A stretch of DNA of 64,000 nt. It comes from Mytilisepta virgata (taxonomy: Eukaryota; Mollusca; Bivalvia; Mytilida; Mytilidae). A program made the position numbers and the translations under genes. The DNA is taken from the NCBI GenBank assembly GCA_028015205.1, contig CM051516.1, positions 27,332,593-27,396,592 on the forward strand, in the 5' to 3' direction. Position 1 is the stretch's first letter. Every line of letters begins with the position of its first letter. This document shows positions 54,004 through 64,000 of the stretch, one piece after another. The notes under the pieces were generated by a model that had not been told where the DNA came from, made no database searches, and was given only the letters and a program-made list of their open reading frames with translations.

Positions 54004-55591
54004 ATTTGACACCCTATATATGGCTAGTTGCATGAGAATACAAAATTAATTTCTAGCTACAACAAAACAAATTAATATACACAAATTCAAACAAGTATTT
54101 AGTATGGCAATTTAGCATTTATTATATTAATCAGAGAAAAAAGCCCACTAAGAACATTACATCCCTTTGTAGTGGGAAAAAGATTTTTCGAATCAATCGA
54201 AAGAGCCTTGAATGCAAACAAGGTGAATGTTCTGTGATAACTATTGAGCTTTGATAATTGGGTGATTACATAAATATACCTCCTTTGTCACAATAACATG
54301 TCTCATTTAAAAACAAAGAATAAAATAATAGCTTTCTTACCTTCCCCAAACGTCACTTTCTATCTTGTGGAAATTGTACGACGTTCTTCTGAAATGTAAT
54401 TGCATCGAAATAAAATTAAAACATCTTTTATATTAAGTGCTAGAACAACGAAACCGCATAAAATACTTTAATTTCCGATTAAAACCGTCAATAATTTTAA
54501 ATACGAGTAACGTCTTGATACAAACATATAAATCGCTAAGCTAAAACGACACTTTGTAAACCGTTGAACACTTTTAATGCTTGGAATAGTGTCAGGTAGA
54601 TTGACTTATTGATGACATCAAAATAATCGGTTAGTTTGTCGAGTGCTGTGAAATGGGCGGGAAAAGTTACTCTAACAGGAAGCGCGTAAAAACTCTTCCT
54701 ATTGTTCATCTGTGTAATCGATCAAGCAGTGACTTTGTTTTCTTGTTTGTAATATACTTAATAAGAAGAAGCATTTCAAATTAGACTATTATGAAATTTT
54801 ATTTCTCATAAAATGAAGTGGGTGAATAATTCTTGGTTGAATTCCACCGTCAATCATTTCATTTCTAGTTGTTAATTGGCCATATTTTGATTATTTGTGT
54901 GGAAAGTATCAACGGTCACGTTCATAAAAATATTCTCATTTTTTATGTGTGGAGTGTTGAGACACGGATATGCAGTGTATACATCACATAGTATAATACA
55001 AACGCTATATTTTATCTGTAGTAACCGCAGAAATTAAAATTAGGTCGAAACACTTTAAAACGGTAAAACTCGTTTAATATTTAAAACGAATGTTCTAGAC
55101 CAAATTTTGCGACCTTCAAATGTTATTATTAAGATGGGAGCAATCTTTTTGAAGTTGGTCCGGTTTATTTTAAGTGATCTGAAGAAATTCATTTAAGTTT
55201 CATTAAGACGATAATAGAACACCTTTAAGGACTTTTATAATTGTATGACGAAGATAATTTTAAAAAGCACTGTGACGATATTGTGATTTAGATAAGATTT
55301 TCAGTCTTTCCTGAAATAAGAAGTAACATGTAATAAGGCTATTTGAAAGGAATTTCCTCAAGTCAACGTTCTTATTCATCCTTTTCCTAAGAAAACTTTG
55401 TGAATGATACGGTCAGGTCAATCATATACTCCTTTCCTTATTTTAATAAATTAATTTCCTTCGTGTATTGGCCTTTCCTTAGTCTATAGTTTTTGGCATA
55501 TTTTTTAGGTCATTTTGGCATTTGCCTCTTTAATAGTTTTTTCTCTTTTTTTTTTTGGTTATTACTTAGGTTTCGACATTTTTTGCCTTGG
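54004..55591. other. non-coding, no feature seen
   Basis: No gene or transposon end recognised. Confidence 0.4.
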
Positions 55592-55640
55592 GCACAACTG
55601 ATGAGTCGTAAATCAGCGAATGTGCACATCTTGCATCGAA
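55592..55640 (+). ncRNA. degenerate hammerhead motif, family B
   Basis: GCACAA, CTGATGA, GTCGTAAATCAGC (stem II broken), GAAT in place of GAAA, then TGTGCACATCTTG. Same order as 24517 and 27614 but decayed. The 63-codon frame running across it is not a gene. Confidence 0.4.
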
Positions 55641-56725
55641 CTATTGGCCAACACTGTGTTGCACCTGCTACTTCCTGTTTATAGAAAGTTATTATAAGAT
55701 ATATGGGAATATGGGAATTTTTTATTATTTATTTACTTAGTACTTAAAGTGACGGTGTTTGTGTAACGAACGGAAATGAACAACTCATATCTGCACGCCT
55801 CTGGCTAATAATCTGCTATTCGAACGTAACCGGGATAATTTGGGATCCGGAAGTGTAATCCTCGTTGTTTTCAGCGGCCTCCATTCGGATGTTATATTTG
55901 ATGAGAAGCTAGCGCAGCGAAAAATATTTCACCAGGGCACCATGTTATGGCCTTATCATACCGGGTGTGCCGCGTGGTCATGCTGATAAGGCCTTATCAG
56001 ACCGGATGAGTTCGAAATAAGTAGTTAGGCAGTATATGATAAATATGTCATGTATTATAGAACGTCTCCAGCATTAAGCTTGCAATATTCTATTCAATTT
56101 AAAATTTTACGTCGTTGATTTAGAAAATAGACTTATTTGACATTTACAAGATCTTACACGTATAATATTGTCCCTTGCAAAAAAATGTATTGCATTTGGA
56201 ATCTTGTGCAATATATTATTTTGCTCGAGACAATATTCAGATAGGTATCAGTAGCAATGTTTGTTGGTTAGGGAAAGAAATCCTGTAATTACCTTTATAT
56301 GTCTATGTTGAAATGTAAATCTCTACCTTCATTCTGATTATTTGTATTTTTACTGTTTGTATATTCTCTTTATCTTTGTATTTATATGTTATTGAAAAAC
56401 GAAGTATCTATCCGCAGTATTAATGCAATAACCGTATATAGTACCGTCTGAATAACAATTCAAAATTAATGTACATTCCAGAAAATACATGCGAGGCGTA
56501 CAAATTGTTCAAGATAAATTAAAATAAAAAAAATTGTTTCATTTTGCTTCCGATATTGAGAGAAATATCATGTAACACTAGCCGTATTAAAGCTTTGTCA
56601 TTATAAAATTAATAGATCCGATGACGATATTTTCATGTAATCATTATAATTTACAGTATTTTAAGAACATTCTACAAAGTTGAACGTCTTGGTCTTTGAC
56701 ACGTTGACCTACTGTGTGTCTTTTT
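55641..56725. other. non-coding, small palindrome
   Basis: Contains the perfect 18-bp palindrome CTGATAAGGCCTTATCAG at 55983-56000, with a partial repeat of GGCCTTATCA at about 55950. Nothing else recognised. Confidence 0.45.
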
Positions 56726-57006
56726 TTAAGGTGGTACCTAACACTACAGGGAGATAACTCTGTAAAATCAGCTAAACGTTTTAATAACGTTGTGTTGTTA
56801 AGGGAATATTAAGCTTTTCAATGATCAATATTAGTGTTTGTCAAACTGCTATACAATCAGTGTAATTTTTCTGATGAATTGGTTGGTTCAAATGTTTTGA
56901 AATTTTAAAATTTTTGTCAATGGGTCAAAGTAAATACTTTGTCAAAATTTTATGAAAATTAAACGAGCCAAATTAGTTTTAGTGAAAGTGTTGGGTACCA
57001 CCTTAA
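56726..57006. mobile_element. MITE family E with TTAA ends, copy 2
   Basis: TTAAGGTGGTACCTAACAC at the left and its near-complement GTGTTGGGTACCACCTTAA at the right. 281 bp, the same size and interior as 16601-16882. The TIRs are cleaner here. Confidence 0.85.
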
Positions 57007-59004
57007 ATGACTTTCAGATTCGAGTAAAAGATTCATCTAGGTTACTGGTGCTGTACATTGTACGTACAAAAATGTATACCGTATTTAGCTGACTTCGGGT
57101 TAGTAACGAAGATTTTATTCCACTCGATTAAATTTCCGTGGAAAGGTTAAACTTCGTTCTAAGTGCACATGCAAGACGACTGGTTAATAATTTATTTTGA
57201 GACAAGTACAGAAGTTATTGATCTCTGAAAAGGTTATACTTTACTAAATACTGCGACAATTGAAAAGTTTTAATGCCCTTATTCAGGTCTTAAATTAATC
57301 AGAAGAAGTGAAGAATACCTTTATCCTTTTCTTTTACGTCCATAATGTCCCAGTATCTGAACACAACACGCAAGATACACATGAAACTCGAATGTAATTA
57401 TGAAATTTATTACTTTGGAATGTAATTTGAGTCATCCTTGTACAAAAGGTTTCTGCCTTTATAATAAAATTCTGTATAATGCCAGACGATACTCTGATTA
57501 CGATAGTAATAAATTGTGAACTTATTTTCTCTTTAAAAATGTTGTTAGGTTAAACTCTTATGTTTTATAACACTTTTCAGGATTATTCTTGCAGTTAGTC
57601 ATTATTTTACTTTTTTAAACATTTGCATAAAGGAAGTTGGCATTTTTTATTCAAATAGATTATTATATATTAGAATACCTTTTGCGTATCTCACATATCT
57701 TAGAATGTATTCTCTGGATGAAGCATTTCTGAATTTCAATCAACTTTCAGGTGCTTCCTAATGCCCTACGTTAAGGTCAGGGCGAAGTAATTGAAAGTAT
57801 CGTACAGTTTTCTATTTTTTTATCAGTGTGTTAAGCTAATCGAAATACATTGGAATATGAAATAAAAATCGGGGGTACCCGTGCTTATTTTTTTGTTATA
57901 ACCCTTTGAAAATATGTTCTGAAATTAACTTTTAACATAGGATATATAGGGAAATCAATTTTTTGACAATTTTGCTCGAAAAGTATATAAAAATCATTGA
58001 TGTTAATTCAACAGTTTCGTGAAAAAACTAATATTATATTGCCTCATCCACGAGCTTTCTGGTGATATAAAAATAGTTGGGGGTCCCCATGCTTGATTTC
58101 ATGGCATCTGATACTGAAGATAACATCAAGGTACAAATTTTGGTGATTTTTTTTTCTGGCAACGTCATGGCGTCCGGCGTTCGATAAGGTTTATGTATTG
58201 CAGATAATAATTATAGGTCGAACAACAATATTTTTCTATCATCTGATGAACATTTTTTTAATGTTAATGATTTTATTTTTTTAAATTTTAATTTATTTAT
58301 TTATTTGTTTATCTATCTATTTATTTATTTGTTTATTTATTTATTTATTTTTGTTTTCTGTAAGGAGTTGTAGATTTTAATTATTATTTGTTGTTTTTGA
58401 TTTTCATGTTGTCGATGGATGATTTGTATTGAAACTATATCCTTATAGTCTCGTAAAATATTAAAGAAAAATTCAAACTGCTTCAAGTGGGCTTGAAAAA
58501 AAAATTTTTCATTTCAAAGTGCGTCAAATTTAGAGGGTATTGTCGTTATCACAAAATTAAAAATTAAACCTTGAATGCGATGGATAAGCAGGAGTGTATA
58601 GATCCGTAAGGATAACTGACGACGGAAAAATTTTTCACACAGTGGGAGCTGATAATGCCTTGGCTGAAATAGTCGCCGTTAAATCCCTTACAAATTAGGC
58701 CAAACTGAATTGATTTTTAGGTCGTTGGATTTCGCCGCTGCAATTTTTTGGCCGAACCATTTAAATATTAAAGCTTAAAGTTTTCCTCTTATTCTTCATT
58801 TTTCAAGAAATTAAAAATAAAAAGTTGTGTAACTCTTAAGTTTGATATTCGCCTGAAAACTAAAAACTAGTCCGTTAGAAAAAAAAATTTGCTCACTCGC
58901 ACCTATATATACCATAAAAAAGGAGAACTAAAAATCAATTTGGGTGGCACTGATTATTAACCAAAATAAGAAAAGGATTAATGTAAATTCTCACTGCATA
59001 ATGT
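57007..59004. other. non-coding, (TTTA)n microsatellite
   Basis: A TTTA/TTTG tetranucleotide tract at about 58279-58352. No gene recognised. Confidence 0.45.
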
Positions 59005-59012
59005 CATGAGAT

Positions 59013-59708
59013 GGAAGTTGGGCGGATTATGATTTCATTTGGGCGAAAAAAAATCCTTCATTTGGCCGGAAAGTGGTATTTCATTTGGACGGATGTATTT
59101 TTTTCCATTTGGGCGGAAATTTTAAGAATTATTTGTATTTTGGTATTTAAAACGAACTTAAAACTATTAATTAATTATAATTACCTGTCTTTTAAGAATA
59201 TGATACCAGATACGATGCTAAAAATTCTGTTTTTGACTGAAAAGAAACTAGTGTCAGAATAAACATGAGCACTGTCAGGCAAAATCGTAAAAATGTAATT
59301 ACATGTCTGTTCTGTCCTGGAATTTGTAACCCACAACTTTAATAAGTTGTTCCAAGACGGAATCCGTAAAATACTGTTCTCATAACTTTTGACGGGCGAG
59401 CTGTTACATCGTCAAATACCTTTTGCTTAACCTGCACTCGTAACTGTCTTTATTCTACCCTTTGTTCGTTGTTGTGATTGTGAGGGCTTTTAGACAAAAT
59501 AATAGTTAGCTTACTTGCGTCTGTTCGTAATCGATTGTTTTATTGTATTTTTATTTGTTCTTATTTCTAACAATATATACTAATAGGAATTCTTTGATCA
59601 GTTTAGTTGCACAGTTATAAATGTACCTGTACAACAATTGAAATATGAAAATCCGCCAAAAGGAAAAAAACTGAAAATTTAAAAATCCGCCCCAAATGAA
59701 ATGCGTCC
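59013..59708. mobile_element. possible DNA transposon with 8-bp TSD
   Basis: CATGAGAT occurs at 59005-59012 and 59709-59716, directly flanking inverted similarity. The left end has GGAAGTTGGGCGGATTATG...ATTTCATTTGGGCG. The right end, in complement, has GGACGCATTTCATTTGGGGC. Inside the left end, 'CATTTGG(G/A)CGGA' words repeat about every 30 bp. An 8-bp duplication is usual for hAT-like elements, but the termini were not matched to a family. The 83-codon frame at 59011-59262 is not convincing. Confidence 0.45.
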
Positions 59709-59764
59709 CATGAGATCATAAAATAAAGCTAACCTCCGTCACAATTTCAATCGATTCAGTTTAA

Positions 59765-60277
59765 TTCGTAGTATTTAAATACCGTACCGACACTGAGTCA
59801 CTTCTTCGTAGTTTTCTCTATAACGAGCTAGGTATTAAGCATCGTCTTGAATTTGGAAACGTGCATAGGTTCAGAACTCCTAATGGTGACAACAGAAGAC
59901 CTCCTATAGTTGCTAGATTTCTTTATCGGAAAGATCTAGAATTTGTCCTTCTTAGCGCCTACAGACTCAAAGGTAAACCGTACGGTATAAAGGAACAGTT
60001 CCCGCATGAGGTTGAGCAAAGACGAAAGGAGCTGTATCCGGTAATGAAACAGGCAAAAAAAGACAATAAGCAAGTTACCATGGTACGTGATAAACTTTTT
60101 ATAGTCAATGTGCTATATGTACCAGATGATTCAGAAAACGAGATAATAGATGAAAGACTTAACAACAGTGGTCTTGTTAACCATCAGACAGCCCCAAAGG
60201 TTTCGTCTCCGACTGTTACACCGCCTAGCAAACGACAGAGACATCATCAAACACATGCTAGATCTAGACATACTTAG
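59765..60277 (+). pseudogene. LINE ORF1 (L1 ORF1p-like), 3' part
   Basis: In frame from 59765 to the TAG at 60275-60277, about 170 codons with no upstream ATG. Shows HRLEFGNVHRFRTPNGDNRR, RPPIVARFLYRKDLEFVL, GIKEQFPHEVEQRRKELYPV and MKQAKKDNKQVTMVRDKL. This is the arrangement of the RNA-binding RRM and C-terminal domain of L1-type ORF1 proteins, which coat LINE RNA. The Lys/Arg/Gln/His-rich end is specific to this element. The coiled coil expected at the N-terminus is missing. Confidence 0.75.
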
Positions 60278-60349
60278 GGACTCGGTGCAAGGGGACAGCC
60301 CAAGCGAAATGTCATAAACAATAAGATTGTTTATAACAGTATTATTAAT

Positions 60350-61080
60350 GACCTGAAGTGTTGCTTTTTAAATGTCTGTGGTCTAAAGAATAGATTGTTA
60401 TCCCCAGATTTTAATGAGTTATTGTGTAAATATGATATTTGTATTTTTGTCGAAACAAAATTGACAGATTTAGACGTCTTAAATTTACCATATGGTTACG
60501 AGTAAGTTACAAAAAATCGAAAAGAGTTTAAAAGAGCGTCGGGGGGAATAATAGTCATTTTCAAAAAATGCTTAAAGCCAATTTTAAAATTTCATCAAAC
60601 AGAAAGTGAAATTGTTCTCTGGTTTCAGATATCGAAAACATTCTTTCACTTAAATCAGATTTGATCTTTGGTTGTGTATATATATACCTCCAGAGAATTC
60701 GAAATATTCAAACGATGAAGCTTTTTTTGACTTAGAAAACGAATTAATAAGATTGACAAATTCAGAAAAATGTTATGTAACGTTAGTGGGCGACTTCAAT
60801 GCAAAAACAGGATCACTGTATGATTTTGTAATACCAGATGAACTTGTTGTTAATATTTTTGATCTAGATGTTGATGTTGATACACTAGAATACTTGTATG
60901 ACTTTGAGAAATTAGTAGAAAATAATATCCCCTTAGAAAGAGTGACAAAGTGTACATGTGCTCCAAATAATTACGGAAACAGACTTTTAGAAATTTGCAA
61001 AAAGAACAATCTATATATTGCTAATTCAAGAGAATAAGACATGCAGAGATTCTAGTGTGGTTGACTATATAATTTTGTCT
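60350..61080 (+). pseudogene. LINE endonuclease domain, disrupted
   Basis: Exonuclease-endonuclease-phosphatase fold pieces appear in three frames. 'FLNVCGLKNR' (about 60365) and 'FVETKL' (about 60450) carry the catalytic Asn and Glu. 'LVGDFNAKTG' (about 60785) carries Asp and Asn. 'SSVVDYIILS' and 'SDCHCMI' near 61045-61160 carry the final Asp and His. An in-frame TAA near 60503 and frameshifts near 60640, 60687 and 61030 break it. It would nick the target DNA if intact. Confidence 0.7.
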
Positions 61081-63768
61081 TCTAATTTATTTCCACTTAT
61101 ACTAAAATTTGATGTTGAAGATTTCTTACCATTGTTCTCTGATTGTCATTGTATGATATCTTTCAGTTTTCGCTCAGAAACTCTTGGCAACATTTCCTCG
61201 AGTATTTCAGATAAAAATATCGATCCTGGTTATCGAAGATGGAAAAATGATAAGAAAACCGAATATAAAAGTCGTATAAGCGAAGATCCCGAAGGAATAT
61301 TATCAAATGTTTTAACCAAACTTGATGAGTTATCCGCGAATAACAATATAACACAAATAGAAATGGACAACATCGTGTCGGATATTGGTAAAAATTTCAT
61401 AAATGCCGCCTCTGATATTTTTGGTAAAATTGGGAACCATACACAATTTAATAAACACGATAATTCTAAACCCTGGTATAACAGAAAATGTGCTAAATCT
61501 AGAAAAAAATTTCATAAAGCACGAAAAAAATATAATATTTCAAAAAATGCTGATAACAGACTTCATATGAGGCAAGCCAGTAAAGAACATAAAATGACCT
61601 TGAACAAAGCTTTCACTGACTTTCAACAAAAAGCCGCCGATGAACTTCGCAAAATACCCAAAAAAGACTCGAAAGAATTATGGAAAATATTGAATAAAAT
61701 CAATAAACAGCAAAAAGACGAAAAATCTGATATATCACTCCAATTATTATATGAGCACTTCAGAAATTTGAACGAAACTGATGGCTCAGAAAACGATATT
61801 GACCTTCAGAATGATGTTATTGAAAATATAAACGATGAAGCTGAATTTCATCTGAATAGTCCAATATCTGAGACAGAAATTAGAAAGGTAGTTTCAAACT
61901 TGAAAAACGGAAAAGCATTTGGCAATGACAAAATTTTGAATGAATATATAAAAAATACTCTTGAGGAAATGATGCCAATATATGTTAAATTATTTAATAT
62001 TATTTTAGACACAGGTATAATACCCGAAAGCTGGTTGACTGGAATTATGATAGCTATTTATAAAAATAAAGGCTCCAAAGACGATCCCAACATGTACAGG
62101 GGAATTACATTGAACTCATGTTGTAGCAAAACTTTTTCTGCGGTCCTGAATAACAGACTTAATAAATTTTCAGAACAAACTAATCTCATTTCTAATGCAC
62201 AGGCAGGTTTTCGCAAAGGGTTTTCAACAATTGATAATATCTTTGTTTTATATTCGCTATTAACAATTTATTTTTCTTTTGGTAAAAAATTGTTTTGTAC
62301 TTTCGTAGATTTCAAAAGTGCCTTTGATACGGTCTGGAGGGCTGGATTATGGCAAAAATTGTTAAAATCGAAAATTAAAGGAAAAATATTTAAAGTAATT
62401 TTTAATATGTATCAGAATATCAAAACCTGTGTCAAATTAGGAAATGAATATTCAGACTTTTTTATTTCATATGCTGGTGTTAAACAAGGAGAAAATTTGT
62501 CTCCTTTTCTATTTTCCTTATTTTTAAATGATTTAGAGACTTTCTTTACTGCAAACGATGTAGAACCACTTGGTGATTTATCTCTTTTATGTCAAGAAAA
62601 ATTGCAGATATTTGTAAAACTGTTCATTATATTATATGCTGACGACACTGCACTATTGTCCGAAACTGCAGAGGGGTTACAAAAATCACTTGATGTTTTT
62701 GAAAAATATTGTGAAGAATGGCGACTTCAGGTTAACATTAGTAAAACAAAAGTTGTTGTTTTTAGTAAAAGGAAATTTAGACCCAGAAATGCATTTGAAA
62801 TTAATGGAGAAGAAATTGAGATTGTAGATTCTTACACTTATCTTGGCATACTCTTTAATTTTAATGGTAATTTTTGTAAAGCAAGGAAAAAGTTGGTTGA
62901 TCAATCCCAAAAGGCTTTATACGCTCTCCGCAGAAAAATTAAAAACATTTCCATCCCCGTCGATTTACAGTTAAAATTATTTGATTTTTTAGTTAGCCCA
63001 ATTTTATTGTATGGATCAGAAATATGGGGTTTTGAAAATACAGACATTATCGAAAAAGTACATTTACAGTTTTGTAAAAGCATTTTAAAGGTGAGAAATA
63101 GCACCCCAAACTACATGGTTTATGGAGAATTAGGCAGACTTCCTTTAAAGATAATGATTAAACGTAGATTTGTTGTATATTGGAACAGTTTATTGACGGA
63201 CAATAACAAATTATCGTCTATCATGTATAAAGTTATGTTTTCCATGCATTTGAGAAATCCAAATAAATTTAGGTGGATATCGTTTGCTAAATCCACCTTG
63301 GACGATATGGGCCTAAGTTTTATGTGGAATGATCAAATACCTATGGATAGAAATATATTGAAAAATCTTGTCGATCGACAGTTAAAAGATCAATTTATTC
63401 AAACATGGTTTTCAAATCTTAATAACTCTTCGAGAGTCGAATTTTATTTTGAATTTAAAAACGAGTTTATGTTAGAATCATATTTGTTAAAACTGAAACA
63501 AGGTGACATATACCAAATCGCAAAACTGAGGTGTTCAAATTTGAAAATACCCATGGAAACCGGTAGATGGACTAGAACACCAAAAGATCAGAGAATATGT
63601 CATCTTTGTGGACAGGGAATTGGAAACGAATTTCATTATCTCTTTTTATGTCAAAATGCAAATAGTAAAGAAATTCGAGAAAAATATATACCGAACTATT
63701 ACATTGTAAACCCACAAGGTTATAAATTAAAACGGCTTCTTACATACTGTCACAAAGAACTTTTATAA
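61018..63768 (+). CDS. LINE reverse transcriptase (ORF2 3' part), open frame
   Basis: A 916-codon frame without an initiating ATG of its own; it is the downstream part of ORF2 after the last frameshift. Reverse-transcriptase motifs: 'LKNGKAFGNDKI' (about 298), 'YRGITLNSCCSKTF' (about 360), 'FVDFKSAFDTVWR' (catalytic Asp about 431), 'GVKQGENLSPFLF' (about 490) and 'YADDTALL' (Asp-Asp about 542-543). Downstream is 'LGILF' and the thumb region, then a C-terminal zinc motif, CHLCGQGIGNEFHYLFLC (about 861-878). The absence of stops over 2.7 kb suggests recent activity or chance retention. The clade within L1/Tx1/I-like LINEs is unresolved. Confidence 0.85.
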   Translation: MLIQENKTCRDSSVVDYIILSSNLFPLILKFDVEDFLPLFSDCHCMISFSFRSETLGNISSSISDKNIDPGYRRWKNDKKTEYKSRISEDPEGILSNVLTKLDELSANNNITQIEMDNIVSDIGKNFINAASDIFGKIGNHTQFNKHDNSKPWYNRKCAKSRKKFHKARKKYNISKNADNRLHMRQASKEHKMTLNKAFTDFQQKAADELRKIPKKDSKELWKILNKINKQQKDEKSDISLQLLYEHFRNLNETDGSENDIDLQNDVIENINDEAEFHLNSPISETEIRKVVSNLKNGKAFGNDKILNEYIKNTLEEMMPIYVKLFNIILDTGIIPESWLTGIMIAIYKNKGSKDDPNMYRGITLNSCCSKTFSAVLNNRLNKFSEQTNLISNAQAGFRKGFSTIDNIFVLYSLLTIYFSFGKKLFCTFVDFKSAFDTVWRAGLWQKLLKSKIKGKIFKVIFNMYQNIKTCVKLGNEYSDFFISYAGVKQGENLSPFLFSLFLNDLETFFTANDVEPLGDLSLLCQEKLQIFVKLFIILYADDTALLSETAEGLQKSLDVFEKYCEEWRLQVNISKTKVVVFSKRKFRPRNAFEINGEEIEIVDSYTYLGILFNFNGNFCKARKKLVDQSQKALYALRRKIKNISIPVDLQLKLFDFLVSPILLYGSEIWGFENTDIIEKVHLQFCKSILKVRNSTPNYMVYGELGRLPLKIMIKRRFVVYWNSLLTDNNKLSSIMYKVMFSMHLRNPNKFRWISFAKSTLDDMGLSFMWNDQIPMDRNILKNLVDRQLKDQFIQTWFSNLNNSSRVEFYFEFKNEFMLESYLLKLKQGDIYQIAKLRCSNLKIPMETGRWTRTPKDQRICHLCGQGIGNEFHYLFLCQNANSKEIREKYIPNYYIVNPQGYKLKRLLTYCHKELL

Positions 63769-63976
63769 GAATCTTGCTTCATTTATTAGAAATCTCGCTA
63801 AAGTACTGTAAAACACCCAACTTTTTCCCGTTTAATTTATTTAAAGGTGTATTATATTTTGTATGGTATTGATACTTGTATTGTGGTTATATGTATTTGT
63901 GAATTGCTATGTAATTATATTGTCCTCTTGTACACCTATGTGTCTGAGGTTATCGATAAAGTTGTCTTGTCTTGTC
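63769..63976 (+). repeat. LINE 3' UTR and TTGTC tail
   Basis: T-rich UTR ending in GATAAAGTTGTCTTGTCTTG. The simple-repeat tail marks the 3' terminus. Confidence 0.7.
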
Positions 63977-64000
63977 GTAAAAATACCGATTGTGGAAGCG

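Larger units (their letters stand above)
59765..63976 (+). mobile_element. 5'-truncated L1-like LINE retrotransposon
   Basis: Order: the C-terminal part of ORF1, a broken endonuclease, an open reverse transcriptase frame, a C-terminal zinc motif, a 3' UTR, and a tail of TTGTCTTGTCTTGTC at about 63962-63976, the simple repeat that ends many molluscan LINEs. An in-frame stop at 59762 marks the loss of the 5' part. Probably copied by target-primed reverse transcription and since decayed. Confidence 0.85.

Overview
This is eukaryotic, AT-rich, repeat-laden genomic DNA. The best reading is an invertebrate, most likely a bivalve mollusc close to mussels. The reasons are a tRNA-derived SINE of molluscan type, arrays of a 166-bp repeat carrying 'AAGATGGCCGCC', retroelement 3' ends that resemble repeats common in mussel genomes, hammerhead-ribozyme repeats, and degenerate TTAGGG-type tracts. 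No rRNA, tRNA gene, CRISPR array, operon or convincing host gene exon was recognised. Recognisable coding sequence all belongs to mobile or virus-like elements.

Layout. Bases 1-32,505 are intergenic or intronic DNA filled with small repeats: hairpins, MITEs, a retroelement tail near 2.7 kb and another near 13 kb, an intact Tc1/mariner element (10,176-11,698), 166-bp satellite-like arrays (15.3, 20.0 and 30.2 kb), a SINE (22.8 kb) and dispersed hammerhead-ribozyme motifs (2.4, 3.2, 5.9, 22.2, 24.5, 27.6, 28.6 and 55.6 kb).

Bases 32,512-47,213 are the outstanding object: a 14.7-kb almost perfect palindrome. Its arms are about 7.39 and 7.30 kb and the central spacer is 16 nt. It ends exactly at matching AGTARTATGTGGGC termini and is flanked by a 6-bp direct repeat, AATAAC. 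Each arm carries, from the tip inward: (1) a CpG-rich promoter-like array of ETS, CRE, NRF1 and E-box motifs; (2) a long 31-bp minisatellite; (3) a gene for a tandem PC4-like ssDNA-binding protein; (4) a tiny gene with a BH1-like (Bcl-2) motif; (5) a fragment that looks like the N-terminus of a Polinton-type DNA polymerase B; (6) a zinc-finger gene pair split by an in-frame stop; (7) a second 31-bp minisatellite; (8) telomere-like repeats and nested hairpins at the centre. The 6-bp target duplication and AG...CT ends fit integration by a Maverick/Polinton/adintovirus-type integrase. No integrase, capsid, protease or ATPase gene is present. I interpret it as a non-autonomous, snap-back (panhandle) derivative of a protein-primed linear DNA element that integrated as a palindrome. 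It could only have moved with proteins supplied in trans.

Bases 47,220-59,000 are again non-coding with MITEs, hairpins and tandem repeats. Bases 59,013-59,708 may be a small transposon with an 8-bp target duplication. Bases 59,765-63,976 are a 5'-truncated L1-like LINE whose endonuclease is broken but whose reverse transcriptase frame is open over 916 codons.

Limits: everything here was read by eye. Family names beyond clear motifs are inferences, and boundaries of repeats are approximate to a few bases unless flanking duplications fix them.
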